Positions 10,678 to 23,065 of a stretch of DNA of 64,000 nucleotides are shown here, in pieces; position 1 is the stretch's first letter, and the number at the start of each line of letters is the position of its first letter. The stretch spans positions 682,001-746,000 of the forward strand of contig NC_089425.1 in the NCBI RefSeq assembly GCF_013426205.1, written 5' to 3'. This DNA is from Metarhizium brunneum. Its lineage: Eukaryota; Ascomycota; Sordariomycetes; Hypocreales; Clavicipitaceae. Below the pieces are notes generated by a model. It worked only from the letters and a program-made list of their open reading frames with translations, was not told the origin of the DNA and searched no databases. The translations under genes were made by a program, and so were the position numbers.

Positions 10678-12438
10678 ATGCTCTTTAATATCACCAAAAT
10701 ACTCAATTATCTTCTACTAATAGCTTCCACGCTAACAATAGTTTATGGAGGGGAACAAAAAGAGGGCACCAACCACGGTGCAGTCGCCTCGGAGAGCAAA
10801 ACGTGCAGCGAAATTGGCACGCAATTACTTCAAAAGTGTGACCAAAATGGGTGTGAAAATGCTGTAAACGCTCTCGTTAGCACGGTTTTCTGCATCGGGA
10901 CTGTTGCCATGTACCACAGCGGTATTGGCGGCGGTGGCTTCGCCCTTGTTAGAATGCCAAACAGAACATACAATTCGGTTGACTTTTGAGAGGCAGCACC
11001 AGTTAAAGCGTATGAAAATATATATCAAGGCAATATAGATGCTAGCAAGATTGGCGGCTTGGCCAGGTAAGAAGCTTGATCTCCTGGGGGTTAAAACATT
11101 CTAACACTAGCTTTGCAATATAGCGCTGTCCCAGGCGAGCTTTAAGGCTTGAAATACATTCACGAAAGCTATGGAAATCTAAGCTGGGCCGATGTCATGG
11201 CTCCTGCTATCGAGCTTGCCCGATATGGCTTTCCCGTCAGCAAAGACTTGGTTATATACATGGACTTAACAACACCGAATACCTTCTTCACAGATAAAGA
11301 GGAATAGGCTATAGACTTTGCTCCGGAAGGGCATCGTGTGAGATACGGCGAGATAATAACTCGAAAGCAATACGTGGATACACTAAAAACTATTGCGAAT
11401 CAAGGCCCCAAAGCCTTTTATACTGGACCTATCGCTGAAGCGACTATCCAGGCTTTGAAAGGACGTAATAGCTCTATGGAAATGGAAGACCTCAAAAACT
11501 ATTCTATTGTTCGCCGGAATCCCGTGAAAATACAATACCAGAACCACAGCCTCACAAGTATAAATGCCCCGTCTAGTAGTGTTGTGGCGCTTAGCGCCTT
11601 AAATATACTAGGTGGTTATCCTGATTTCGAAGAGCCTCGAAAATCAAATACATTAACACACCGAATGATAGAAGCGATCAAATAGGGATACGGCCAGCAG
11701 AAAGGGCTTAGCAACCCTGGATTCGTGGCTCTTAACGAGTACACTACAAACATAATATCAGAAAAGACTAGTGACTGGATACGCACAAAGATCTCCGACT
11801 ATCAAACATTTAACGACGACTATTATGATGTTGATGGTACAGAGTTACTAAAGACACCTGGGACATCACATATTGTAACAGCGGATACCAGTGGCCTGTC
11901 TGTATCTATGACAACCACGATTAACTTGTATTTTGGCTCTCATGTCATGGTTCCAGAGACTGGTGTTATTATGAATAACCAGATGAACGACTTTGACATT
12001 CCTAGCGAGCGGAATAGATTTGGCCTTGACTCTAACATGGCCAACCTTATTGAAGGTGGGAAACGACCATTATCAGCCATCTCGCCGATTATCGCCAAGA
12101 CGAGTAATAATGAGTTGCTCTTCTTGATTAGGTGCGCTGGAGGAATCCGGATTACCACGGCTAATATACAGAATGCTATCCACTTGTTGGATGGCAGGAT
12201 AACTGTTTTGGAGGCATTGAGCGAACCAAGACTCCATGCTCAACTGGGGCAGGCAAGGAACGTGACGATTGAGGGGGGGTATGATAATGGCGTAATTGGC
12301 TTCTTGGACTCATTGGGCCATGGTATTAACAGAGGATCAGCGCAGTCCTCGGCGCAGGGCTTGCGGCGATTACCAGACGGGTCGTTTGAGGCTGCTGCGG
12401 AGCCGAGACAGTGCAACTCTGGTGCATATGTTGTGTGA
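10678..12438 (+). pseudogene. Gamma-glutamyltranspeptidase relic
   Basis: A full-length GGT reads in one frame: an N-terminal signal-like hydrophobic stretch (LLLIASTLTIVYG), GIGGGGFALVR, SAVPGEL, IELARYGFPVS, the region before the catalytic Thr (PGTSHIVTAD), STINLYFGS-like TTINLYFGS and a GKRPLSAISP block. The family makes and breaks gamma-glutamyl bonds, usually outside the cell, and is activated by self-cleavage before a Thr that is still present. One intron, 11067-11123, splices in phase. Four in-frame stops break the gene: TGA 10987-10989 (Arg expected), TAA 11143-11145 (Arg expected), TAG 11305-11307 and TAG 11683-11685 (Trp likely at 11305). No frameshifts were seen. This pattern fits C-to-T/G-to-A mutation of a once intact gene. 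Confidence 0.88.
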
Positions 12439-13695
12439 AGTATGGGAAATTGGATCTTCTTCTTGATTGCACGTAAATGCCAACGTACTAATCTTCTTTT
12501 GGCGGGATCCTTGTACTTGTTTTCGTTTCTTTTTTTGAACCATTGTCATTCATTATCGTCGACATTCTGCTCACTGGCAATTACGCTACCTTGACTAGCT
12601 AGGCTGGATCATCATCTTTGCTAGTGGCTATAGCCGTATGTGCTAGATGAGGCGACATTTTCTATTTATCACAGGTAATAGTAATGGTCGAACAGGTATA
12701 GGTTTAGTAGGTTCTTAATTCACCAGCAGTTATAACTAAAGTATGCAAGCTACTACTTGATTATTTCGTTTCAGGACGTACCAATTTAAACCTAGCCGCT
12801 ATACAACCAGTCCCTGACCTTTTTTTATCTAACTGAGTACCTTCCAATGCATCTGTGTAGTATCTCGATTTAATCTCGAATGCTCCTTACTGGAGTTGCA
12901 AGATATCTAGCTCGAATTGCAAGCAGCAATCTAGCTGATGGCCTCTCCGAGTTTGTCTTTCTTCTCGGCCTTTTTGCCACGAGTCTTCGCGAGCCCGCTA
13001 GATGCATGCGCCTTGAGAAACTATTGTCTAACTTGGCCTAGTTTTTCAGCGAGACTGTCAAGTAGGTTCTCGCTCGCCGCCGTAGGTTGGCATGGATCAG
13101 TGCACTTAATGCCCCCAGTGCAATGTCCGCTCTGGATTTGGAAGCCAAGCCCGGTAAACATGTCGCAGCTGCACTAGCCCACGTACAAGCACTCGAGAAG
13201 CGGTCAAGTTGGGATCCAAGATCTGGTGCTGGAAGATGTCCTTGAGATCGAAGCCACCCAAGGCGTCGTCTTATCATGGACGGTATTGACGAGCTTTACG
13301 AACCCTGTCCCCGTCATGAAGTGGTCCTTGGGGTCAACTTTTTGGATACCACCCCGGTACCGCTCTGGCATGCTCTGTTACGTATGGCGGAGTCAGGCTA
13401 GATTTCCCCCCATTCGATTGAGAGGACTGTGGCCATTCCTGGCTGGAGATCCCTTCGTCTGCATTTGATTGCGAAGCTCAAGAAGAGTATCGCCGCCAAG
13501 ATTTGCCGTTCAAATTACTGAATATAAAAAAAGAATACACAGAACTTTGAAACTCGAGGTTGTTATTTAGAGTTATATATCAAATATCCTGCTCTAAAAC
13601 AAGACTATCGTATAAACCTCCCTGGTAATTTTTGTTGTGCCGGCAGGTTGAGCTGCCGTGATTACCGTTACTCGCACCCTTCAGCACCACGCAAC
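12439..13695. other. Intergenic, no gene recognised
   Basis: Small ORFs at 12938-13177 and 13226-13468 show no recognised motif and do not splice into anything convincing. The stretch 13020-13470 has coding-like GC content and could be an old gene fragment. AT-rich at 13530-13620. Confidence 0.4.
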
Positions 13696-14163
13696 CTAAT
13701 AATCGTAGAAGTTCCATAAATTAGGCAATTCAGTCAGACTGATCGGGAGTTCTGTGCCCGCGGGACATGTAATGATAGTCGATGGACCTGGTTGAGAGCA
13801 CCACTCTAGATAGTCTTGGTTGCATCCGACGGTTGAAACCTGGACACATCCGACAAAGCCGGGAGCGATCGGCTTTACCTGGTAATTAAACGTGTCTTCA
13901 TTACCACCAACATAGCTGACCTCTACCTGTCCGTTGATTTTCAGGTCCGCGCTTGGCCCTCCAGGAAATCTAGCTTCTCCTCCTGTCTGCGCAATCTGGA
14001 TTTCTGGCCCTCCTGGTACTTTAACCACATCGACGGGGTTGTTCATGTCATTCGTTATAATAGCTTCACCAGCCTCGGCTTGTTGCATACTCCAGTAGTA
14101 TGCTGGGGAACCCAGAGAGAACGCAGCAAAGAAGGCTGCAACAGAGAGCATAGAATACTTCAT
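13696..14163 (-). CDS. Small secreted protein
   Basis: A single-exon ORF of 155 aa. The N-terminus MKYSMLSVAAFFAAFSLGSPA is a good signal peptide (basic residue, hydrophobic core, small residues before cleavage). The mature part is acidic, has four cysteines clustered in the C-terminal half (GFVGCVQVSTVGCNQDYLEWC and a later C), and no transmembrane segment. I do not recognise a family. Small size, secretion and paired cysteines make it an effector-type candidate, which is inference only. It lies alone between AT-rich stretches, in keeping with the usual setting of lineage-specific secreted proteins. Confidence 0.75.
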   Translation of the reverse strand: MKYSMLSVAAFFAAFSLGSPAYYWSMQQAEAGEAIITNDMNNPVDVVKVPGGPEIQIAQTGGEARFPGGPSADLKINGQVEVSYVGGNEDTFNYQVKPIAPGFVGCVQVSTVGCNQDYLEWCSQPGPSTIITCPAGTELPISLTELPNLWNFYDY

Positions 14164-16126
14164 AGTAGCGGGAGTTTAATTAATAGCAGAGAATGTGTTG
14201 ATGAGCAGAATAGACTATTTTGCAGAGAGTAGATAATCTCGTGTTATTCTCAGCCCTCCTACTTATATTTTTTTATTAACAGATGGCTAGGATTATTTAA
14301 AATATAGAAATAATAATATTTAATAAGAAACTTTAATAACTAAAGTTAAAATAAAGTAAAATTTATATTTACTTTTTACTTTTTACTTTTATAACTTAAT
14401 AAATAGTAATTTTTCCTTCCTAGAAAGTCAATTGTTTTTGGTAGGATTGCTGCTATTATATTCAGGGGTGGATATTTATCATTTAGATTCAGAGGTGGAA
14501 TGTAACACTTGCTAAAAAGAGATTACAAGCTGCCTGCATAAAAAGAAACTTAAAGTTTACTGTCTTAAGCTTCGACTAATTAATAGCCACATAATACGAC
14601 TTATATTGGTTATATTACGCGGTTGGAATTCTGGTATATTCACGACTATCTAATTTTTTTTATTACATATCGGAAGCTTAAGATATTTTACACTCTGTTT
14701 ACTATTGCCGCCTATTATATAGTCCAAGTGCGCTTAACCAAGTTACTACGCTTGGTACTTGGCGAATATAGCCTTTCATCAGGAAAGGCAGATCCGAGAC
14801 AAGTTTGGTGGCTTAAAGCTTAGATTGCAGCGTTGCAACTACAAAAACCCTAAATATGTTAAGCAGCTATCAAGTCATTTTAACTCGACGAATTGATATA
14901 AGGTTCTGCCACCTACACCTACAAAAAGTGGAGATGACTCCTCGTAGTGTAAGGGTTGAATATCGCTATGTATGTATTTCACATGAGCAGACTGCTGCCT
15001 ACGAAATACTACCCACAAACTGCGACTCATAGACTGCCGTTTGCAGAGAGCCCCGTAATCTTCTCGCAGACCGCTGCTTACAAATTACTGCACACAGAGA
15101 ACTAAATACAGACTATTACTTACACATTACTACGCTCAAATAACTGCTTACAGATTGTTATTCACGGATTCCTACTTATAAAGTACTGGCCACAGATGTA
15201 TGACGCGAAAACAAGTGTGTGGCTGGTAAATATGCACTACTGCATGTACGATTGCGTATTTTTACCTGCAATCAATAGACACTTGCGTTTATCCCAAGGC
15301 TGTAGCCATCTACGCAGCCATGGCTTCTCAGGGCGGTGCGGGCAAATGCGCACTTTGTGAGGAAATATCTCATAACATCTTAAGGTGAAGAGAGTGACAA
15401 TGCAGATGAAAGAACATGAGAAGACATTTCAAGAATGCGGGAAAGACCACTCCGGGTCTGGAAAACTCAGGCACAAATCTCAACCCTAATGCAGAGAGGA
15501 ATTCGGACGGAAAGACTATTGCACCAGAGTGCTTCAGATGTGAGATTGAGTTATGCATTTATACGAAACGGACCGCAGAAGTTTCTGGAGTTATCACCCG
15601 GATGGCTAGCAAATATAAACGCTTCGCTCGTGGCGGATAGGTCTCGCTGTGACTGCAATACTTATTCGCCCAGCCTCGCACTGCTTTGAAGATACCATGA
15701 TATAGACGTTACAACATAAACTTGCTTTTTATTTTTTTTATTTTCTCGGTTCACACGCATTCCTCGGTATAACGTGTGTGGTCGGATTTGAATCCGCGTC
15801 GATGTCTGGTGTGAAGGGTACAAGGGTAGAAGTCAACTGGCCATAACTATAAACAAACTGGGACACGTCACACCTGCTTGCCAGTCAGTTACTGAAACTA
15901 GGACGGAGTCAAGAGACTAAATCCAGTTAGGTTTGGGATATGGAGTGGTGTATAAGCCCAAGTTATCTTGATGGGGGCGAGAGGAAACACCGCTCACAAT
16001 CATGGTCAACCAGCTAGGAAAGACCTCGGCGAATAGATATCAAGGTATTAAAGACTCTTTGCTCCTCATATAATATCTGAGCACAGTGCTACACAAAAGA
16101 ATGGAGGAAGGAATTGCCTAGCCTTG
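14164..16126. other. AT-rich island and gene-free stretch
   Basis: From 14230 to 14720 the sequence is very AT-rich with runs such as TTTTTTATTAAC, typical of RIP-like decay. No gene recognised from there to 16126. ORFs around 15370-15690 lack motifs. Confidence 0.55.
14985..15205 (+). repeat. Degenerate short repeats
   Basis: Variants of the words CAGACTGCTGCCTAC, CTTACAAATTACTGC, CTTACACATTACTACGC and CTTACAGATTGTTATTC recur at roughly 25-50 bp spacing. This looks like a decayed tandem array; the unit length is not fixed and I could not align all copies. Confidence 0.35.
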
Positions 16127-19100
16127 CTATCTTCGTGAATATTGCTCAAGCAGCTTAACCACACCCATGTGCCCTCTGACCGCAGCTATTGATAGCGGCG
16201 TGTCGCCTATTTTATTCTTGACCTCAATATTAGCCCCGCGGTCAAGTAGCAGCTTTACTATAGATTCATGCCCCCCCCTAGCGGCGTTTAATAGCGGTGT
16301 AACCTCAGATGTATTCCTAGCCTCAATATTAGCGCCGCGATCAAGTAGGAGTTTAACTACAGTTTCGCGCCCATGCTCAACGGCTGTTAACAGCGGCCCG
16401 TCATCAAATTTATCCGTAGCCTTAATATTAGCGCCGCGATCAAGTAGCAGTTTAGCTATAATTTCGTGCCCATTTTGAGCAGCCTTTAACAGCGGCGTGG
16501 CCTTATCTGTATCCTCAATCTCCATACTAGCACCGTGGTCGAGTAATAGTTTAGCGATAGTGTTATGCCCCTTCTCAGCGGCATTCAACAGCGGCGTGGC
16601 CCCCAATACATTCTTCACGTCGACATTAGCGCCCTGGTCGAGTAAAAAGTTGATCATGTCTTCGTATCCTTGTTGAGCTGTCCAATATAACAAAGCGTCT
16701 CTTAATGCGGGTGCTTTAGTGACATCGATGGCTAAGTTGTGCCAGTCTCGAAGCAAGGCTTTATGACTTCTTATCGCATGTTGCTTCCATGCGTAGTATG
16801 AATATTCCACGAATAAATGAAGTGAAAATCTACCTCTTTGGTCTATTAGTTTATTAGTTTGGTCAAAGTCAATTCTCAACGACCAATGACAAAAATTTAG
16901 ACGACTCTGGCTAAACTTGTCTGCGCTCAAATACATCCAGCAAACCTTAAAAATAAGGATATTCGCCTCGTCCACGCTGGTATGGTACCACGTATTGGCT
17001 GTGTGCTCATCGAGAAGGAAGTCTTTCACAGACTGATGACAGAAGTTGAGAGTTGCGTTATCCTCACTGCCTGTATGGAGGATCGAGCTGCAAACTGAGA
17101 GAATGTCAGAATAAAGCTGCATATCCTCGCCACTTAATATTGAATTCGTCTTCCAAGTTGCATATGCGGCTTGGAGCTCAGTCTTCTTCAAAGGACGCAA
17201 GGCCGCTACCATGAAACGCAAGATGAACTGGGCATTCTCTCTGTTTTGGTCGGGAATTCTGTCCAGAATGGTAGAGTACGTGTTGTCAAGCCCGTGAGGA
17301 AGGCGATTCAACTTCTCCTCCACTTTATGCATGAGCGTTGTTTTCAGCTCTGCAATCATGAGAGATACCCAGAGAAAGGTATTTCCAGATTCTCGTTTCA
17401 GGGTTTCAATAACCTTTTGCTTTAGGCTTAGTGGGTAGTGCTTTCTATTTGCGAGCTCATCAACTCGGTCGTCAATATATTTGGCCAGATCATGATTTAT
17501 CTCGGCAGAGCCCATTTGTAATTGAGTTCCAACATCCTGTAGCTCATCCTCGATATCATTTATATGGGGCCTGCAGGTAAGCAGGATCTTGATTTTGCCC
17601 GAATCCCCGGCGGGAGATAGTTGAGAAATTATTTGGATCCGGGGGAGTAAATCCTTACGAGTCGAAGCTTCACACTCGTCGAGAGCATCAATGAGGACGA
17701 ATACTTTGTCTGAACGCTCATCCAGAAGCATGTTTTTCAGAATCCGCCGGAGAGCATAGACATCATTAAATAAACTGTCAAAGGTACGGCTCTCTTCGTA
17801 CTTCTCCAAATCTGGCTGGACATGCTCAAATAATTCGTTTCTTTGTAGCAGAAGCTGCCACACGAGGCTTCGCAGTATCGCGGTTGGTGTCTTTCTCTCC
17901 TGATCCTTATCATCACAGAAAAAGTGGATAAACGTCTCTGAGGGATTTTTTTCAATCTTGCACTTCAAGAATCTCACGAGAAATGTTGCCATCATCGTCT
18001 TTCCGATGCCTGGGGAGCCGATGAGGCGAAGAAGGTGTGAGTTCGTTCCAACAGCCCAAGCAGAGAATTCCTCGCGTTTTAGAATCCACTCGCAAGTGTT
18101 CTCTACTCGTTGACCCTTTTGGGCCTCAATCTTTGATAAGACATCCTCTGGATTTTTAACTCTCATCCGTTGGAGGCATCTCTGGAGTCCTCCGGATGTT
18201 GACGTTTCGTCCGTTGGGATAGGCTTCGGGTTTCGACGGCGATTAAGTCCCTCGTCAGTGCCTTCAACCATACGTTGTATCTCCGGGTAGATCAACTTGA
18301 AAGAAGGGTCGTCAGCACCGTAGTACTTGTTAATCTTGAGGTGGTCGGTGTGTAGCGATATTTTGTGATGGCCGTCAATGCAGGCGCTGTCTTCGTCAAC
18401 AACCTGTTGAGGCGTTAGATCTTGCGCTGCGCAACGACAAGGAATAGAACACAAACCAATGTTCTCGAGGGAACAAAGGTCCCCAGAAGAGGTAACCGGG
18501 ACGAGTAGTCTGTCACGAGCTGTTCAAAGGCGCAAACTACTGGCACCGATTCGGAAAAGAGCCAGCCAGAGAAGTCGCGTAGACGGTCCGCGAGGGAATC
18601 CGAATGCTTCTCCAAGGCCTTTAGTAGCCTATCTTCAGGAGCCAAACCGGACGGCATAAGAGATGCAATTATTGCTCCCCATGCTGCGGCTGGGCTCCCT
18701 CGATGAGGCGTGCCAAGAAAGACCACCCCGATAGTCGATGCGGAGATTGAAAGATGCGGAGAGCAATGTCTGGATGCGGATACGATGGCCTGCCAACGGT
18801 TAAAATGGTTGAGTGAGTAAATGTCAGTACACACACAGTCGCGTGTGAGGCACCATATCATTGTTGCTATGCCGGCTCGTTCGAGCTAGCTCTTTTCCTC
18901 TCCGATCTTGATCAAGCTTTTCACTTCTACCGGGCCTCTTGTAACACGCACTTGATAAGTCGCATTACGAGCTCTTGTGCCTTCATCGTAGACCCCTCGC
19001 GTGGACCCTCACACTAAGGACTATTTGCGACGGTTACGTACTTGTTCGATAACATTGCCCCCAAAACTATGTCCGATAAAGATCAAGGGCCTGTCAATAG

Positions 19101-19817
19101 CCTGCAACAGAAAACCATCAGCATACTAAGTAGGCTATAAATCGCAACATGGGACTAACTTTGTTCTGCTCGCGATCGTTCCGGAGACTATCTAGAAGGG
19201 TGTCCGAAATGCTCGAGAGTTTCTGTTGAGGGGCGTCCCAGAACCATCTCGAATCGTAGTTGAAGGCTAGAACTCGACATGGCTTGGATATCTTAGCTGG
19301 AAGTAGTTCTCGAAGCCAGTTAAAAGGTTTGTCGGGGTATCCGCGACGGTTAGGAGGGTTGTTCTTGGGCAGCCAGACCCAGGCGTAGTCTGGATTCGCG
19401 CCGAGCCCATGAACAGCCACGATACTAAGCATAATGGTCAGGTCTTATTTTCCATCACTTGTCAGCGTTGACATACTCAATTTTGGGCGCATCAGAGTCG
19501 TGCAATATTTGCAACCCTGGCTCAGCTGCTGGTGGAAGAGTCTTGTTTGATGCGTTGCCTTCGTCTGGCGAAACGCCTTCTGATGGCGTCAAATTCGCGA
19601 AACTCTCGTCGCCAGGAGTTTTTTTAGTTCTTTCTGAGCTGTCAATTCTCTCATTTTCTGGTTCGAGTTTACCGCTTTCGGGCGGCGACCGACGCAGATA
19701 ATAGAACGAGAATATGAGTACGATGGGAAGCACGAAGTAAATGGGAGACACGGCCCTAGCGGCACCTTGGGGTAGCGTGAAGTCTTGGTTAAGGCCTGGG
19801 AACGGAAATAAGAACAT
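16127..19817 (-). CDS. NLR-type protein: TM + alpha/beta-hydrolase + NACHT + ankyrin
   Basis: Five exons (complement 19477-19817, 19160-19424, 19042-19101, 18457-18789, 16127-18403) join in phase to about 1091 aa. An N-terminal hydrophobic segment (IYFVLPIVLIFSFYYL) precedes a serine-hydrolase-like domain with IVAVHGLGANPDYAW (residues about 115-129), nucleophile elbow GHSFGG (about 212-217) and FLGTPHRGSPAAAW. This matches the SesB-like hydrolase found as an N-terminal domain of fungal NLRs. A NACHT NTPase follows, with Walker A GSPGIGKT (about 462-469) and Walker B-like VFVLIDALDECE. The C-terminus has about five or six ankyrin repeats. Fungal NLRs of this build act in non-self recognition and regulated cell death; that role is inferred. 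The 252-bp intron 18790-19041 is unusually long. No stop or frameshift was found, so it appears intact. Confidence 0.88.
16150..16660 (-). repeat. Highly alike ankyrin-coding repeats
   Basis: Units of about 99 bp encode the ankyrin repeats of the NLR. The words LLLDRGANI, AKLLLD and TPLLNAA recur almost unchanged, and at DNA level TTAGCGCCGCGATCAAGTAG is shared nearly exactly between units. Such internal likeness is typical of fungal NLR repeats under recent unequal exchange. Confidence 0.75.
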
Positions 19818-21096
19818 TTCAGAATCATATGCCGTGGGATCTGCCGTGTTTTGTGTTGTTCTGTCTTTGCACAGTTCACAGAGGCCTCGCTTGTCCAGTT
19901 ACTTGGTTTCTGGCTGATAGGTAGCGAGGAGATTTCACGGTCGTCTGTTTCGTTGTGAGCTGACAAGCTAAAGGGGATCCACAACTTGCGGCGAGGAGAA
20001 AAACCCCCAGGTGCTTCATCTCGGGGGGTCAGGGGAGGTTAAGGGGGCAAGAGACCGTAGCGGGTGGCCAAACAGCTAGAAGCTAGCCACAGGAGGGATA
20101 ATACGTGGCAACGTACTGACGTATGAGACGTGCCCTCTGTCCCCGCATGGCGAACGGTGAAAGAAGGGTAGGTCAGGCGTCCAATGTCGTATCTCGGGTG
20201 TTGTCAGCCCAACGGTAACACGGCAGTGACTTGTACGGTGCTACACGGACCACACCGTATCAAAATGCTATTCGTTCTGTCCATGATTCCACTGCATTTG
20301 TAGGCCAGTGGAATGGTTGCCGTGGTAGTTCTGTGATTGGAACAAGTGCGATTGCTGACTACGACGAGACTCCAGATCCATGCCGGTATTCGGCCCGTCC
20401 CGCCGCTAGTGCCGCTAGCGCTAGTTCGTCCGAGCTGCCCTCGTGTGTGGGGTTGACCTTGGTCTGCACTACATGCAGTAAACAGTGGAGGTACCTGTTT
20501 GCGCTTTGAAGTTCTAGTTTTAACCAAAGATTCTATTAAAAATCTGTCTAGTTTTCCTGTACTGAAATCTATTGTCACGAAGCAATTGGACCCAAATATG
20601 ACGTTTAAAGGACGAAAAGAAGATAACTTTTATTGATACTAGCTACTGCTGCGAGAAAACACCATGCCAACGGGTCAATGGACAGCTTCCACGAATATAT
20701 CAAGAACTTGCTTTCCAAGAACTAAATCGTGGTATACTTTGTAATAACAGAGACATTATAGCGTCCAGCCTGAGTGGTTGGGTGTTTTGTTCAGAGACGA
20801 GTTGTAGACTGCAGTATCGTGACCAGAAACAATAAGTTGTAATGCGAAGTTGAATTCGCATAATAGTTTTATTGTTGAATGTTGTATAATAGTCCTTCTG
20901 TAAAGAAAGAAAAAATGGTGCCAACATGACTTATTTCCAAAACAGGGGCTCAAATCATCGCGGATCAAGCGTTTTGACCACTAATTCTGATGCATTTGGC
21001 CGGGGTGCCTCATGCAGCGAGCGCAATCTTGGGCATCTGCGTGGCCTTCAGATCCTGTAAATATCTCGATGCTGGCTAGCATGGGACCAGGAGAGT
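19818..21096. other. Intergenic between NLR and C2H2 gene
   Basis: The NLR promoter should lie at about 19818-20200. No gene recognised in the rest; ORFs at 20204-20578 and 20231-20509 overlap antiparallel and have no motif. Confidence 0.4.
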
Positions 21097-22374
21097 CTAG
21101 TCTTCCTTATCAGACGTCTCAGTCCCATCCTCATCCTGAATCTTCAAAGTCGTGCCAAATGCCAGATTACACAGCGACAAAGCAATGTGTCTGTGCAGCC
21201 TACCGCACAGCACATCACAGATGTAGCTCTCTGACTCGGAGCGGAAAGCGGCGCGCTCATCAGGAGTCAGTGTCACGCACCCATGGCAAAGGGGGCACAT
21301 GTGGATGTTTTTCCGGAATTTATCTCTCCTGGCTTCAGTCCTGTCGAAAATTTCACACCTCCTCATGCAACACGTGCTGTGTTTCTCATCGAGATGTTTC
21401 TCAAAATCAGCCTTGTCTTTAAAACTCGCCAAAGGGCCACACGCGAAGCATTCCCAGGGGATGGGCGGACAGAGTTCCCGCGGCCACCTCTTCGAATGGC
21501 TAGTCGTCATGTGATCGTCCCACGATTCGAAATCTTTGAAAGGGGTCTTTCGTTTGTCGCATTTTTCGAAAAGGCACATGAAGGGTCGGACGTCGTCGAG
21601 AACATGACGGCTAGGTCTGTTAGCGCCGTGGCGATGGAAATTTTGACTTCGTAAAACAACTTACGTCCAATTTTTTCCCGAGAGTTCCGACCGCGCCAGT
21701 GGCTTCGCACAATACTCGCAAGGCTGACCAGTCGATTTGGTCTTGTCCGGGGGGGGAGGAAAGTTTTTTATATCATCGACGTTTACCACATCGATAAATA
21801 ACTTGCTGTTAGGCCCCATGGTGCCGCACCAATCCCTGAACCAAACAGGCCTGTCTGGTACGGCCTCCTCCTCCTCGGCAGGTAATTCCTGCTTCGACCG
21901 GTGCTTTCTGATGGACTGTAGTCTCTGGTGCCGGCGGGGTATGGCGAGTAGGAGGGGAGCTTGCAAACGGAGCGTGGCACTCTTACAATCGTCATCAAAT
22001 TGTTGTTGCGCCCGCAGGACGGGATCGGCATCCAGAGGGTTCCTCTCTTCGTGGTTTGTCATGACTAGGTTGTTCAGGCTCTGTGCGCAAGCTCTCAATA
22101 TAACTTCTGTAATTCGAAATTTCGGCACCAATCTGTCGAGGAGATTCCAGCCTTGGTGAAGGGAATTTTGCATCTTGTTGTAAAGGAAATACAAAAAGTA
22201 TCCCAAATTCCACATAAGACCTCGCCTTGTGTCGAAGACTTGTCGCAAATACGTCGGCCGAAATGTAGTATGATATAACATTTGAAGCTGATCCCCACAC
22301 ACCCGAAGGGGCAGCGGGCTAACATCCCTCGCAGCAATGATGCGCAGCATGTCGTGCTTTGAATGAGCTGCCAT
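21097..22374 (-). CDS. C2H2-type zinc-finger protein
   Basis: Two exons, complement 21665-22374 and 21097-21616, with a 48-bp intron 21617-21664 (GTAAGT...GCTAACAG). Splicing gives NWTPSRHVLDDVRPFMCLFE and a protein of 409 aa from MAAHSKHD; an upstream in-frame ATG at 22491 would add 39 residues. The C-terminal half has Cys/His sets of C2H2 spacing: C-x4-C-x13-H-x5-H in the CLFEKC region and C-x2-C-x14-H-x4-H in the CFAC region, then further Cys pairs (CCMRRC, CPLCHGC). The N-terminal half is helical with no recognised domain. It lies upstream of the NLR on the same strand. It could bind nucleic acid or protein; function unknown. Confidence 0.75.
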
Positions 22375-22807
22375 TGCTGCTATGGGGGCACCTGTCGAGA
22401 TGTTGGAAGGTACAAGTCTGAATTTTAGGAGGCGAGGGGGAGGCCGTGTTTTATAGAGAATCGATGGACATGGACAGCGCATGAACAGCACAAGTCCTGT
22501 AGCTTACCGTTGTCACTGCAGGTGCACAAGTTGCATCGATATGTCTATGAATACAAGTCTGCACAAGTTTCAGTGAACCAACAGAGGACGGGTGAACTGT
22601 CCCAGGACACCCAAACCACCCAAACCCCTAGCTCGTCCATGTTGTTCACCGATAGTCTGAGATCATGTCGTAATAGTACTGTTGTTGCGACAGGTCCAGA
22701 CTCAGTTCATCGCCCACCGGCTTTGTTCTGCAGATCTCTGTCTCCCCTGCTCTCCCAGTGAAAAAAAGCAGCTACCATCTGCCAGGGCTCAACAAAGAGG
22801 GTCTTCA

Positions 22808-23065
22808 GTGACAGGGGCAGGGCAACTGGGCTTGGAACAGTAGTTGGATATCGATATCATAAGCAACGTCAAGGTATCAAAGATCCCTGGTTTTCCTCAA
22901 GATTTTGAGGGACCAGAGATCTATATAAATATAAGAACTTGGTGAGGGCTAGTCCCTGAGGCAGCCCTTGCTTCGGGTCCGAGTCCGGGTTCTCCCGATG
23001 CTTTTCTTTGTTGTTGTGTCACCCCTGTTGGCCGATGCCTTTGTCCAGGCCTTGGCCGTGTGACA
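22808..23065 (-). mobile_element. Degenerate solo LTR, inverted copy
   Basis: Read on the minus strand it begins TGTCACACGG (close to TGTTACACGG of other copies), carries TTATATTTATATAG, then CTCTGGTCCCTCAA and GAGGAAAACCAGGGATC, which match the 6549 copy, and ends near CCCCTGTCAC. No convincing target duplication, so it is an older copy. Its presence in inverted orientation would allow recombination with the direct copies. Confidence 0.6.

Noticed and set aside
14985..15205. Telomere- or centromere-type satellite
   Set aside because: The repeats are too short, irregular and few; no TTAGGG-type units are present anywhere in the window.
15775..15825. tRNA-like B-box word (GGATTCAAATCC on the minus strand)
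   Set aside because: No matching A box, anticodon arm or acceptor stem could be found around it.
20204..20578. 124-codon minus-strand ORF upstream of the C2H2 gene
   Set aside because: No motif; an ORF of similar size lies antiparallel over it, as expected by chance in GC-rich DNA.
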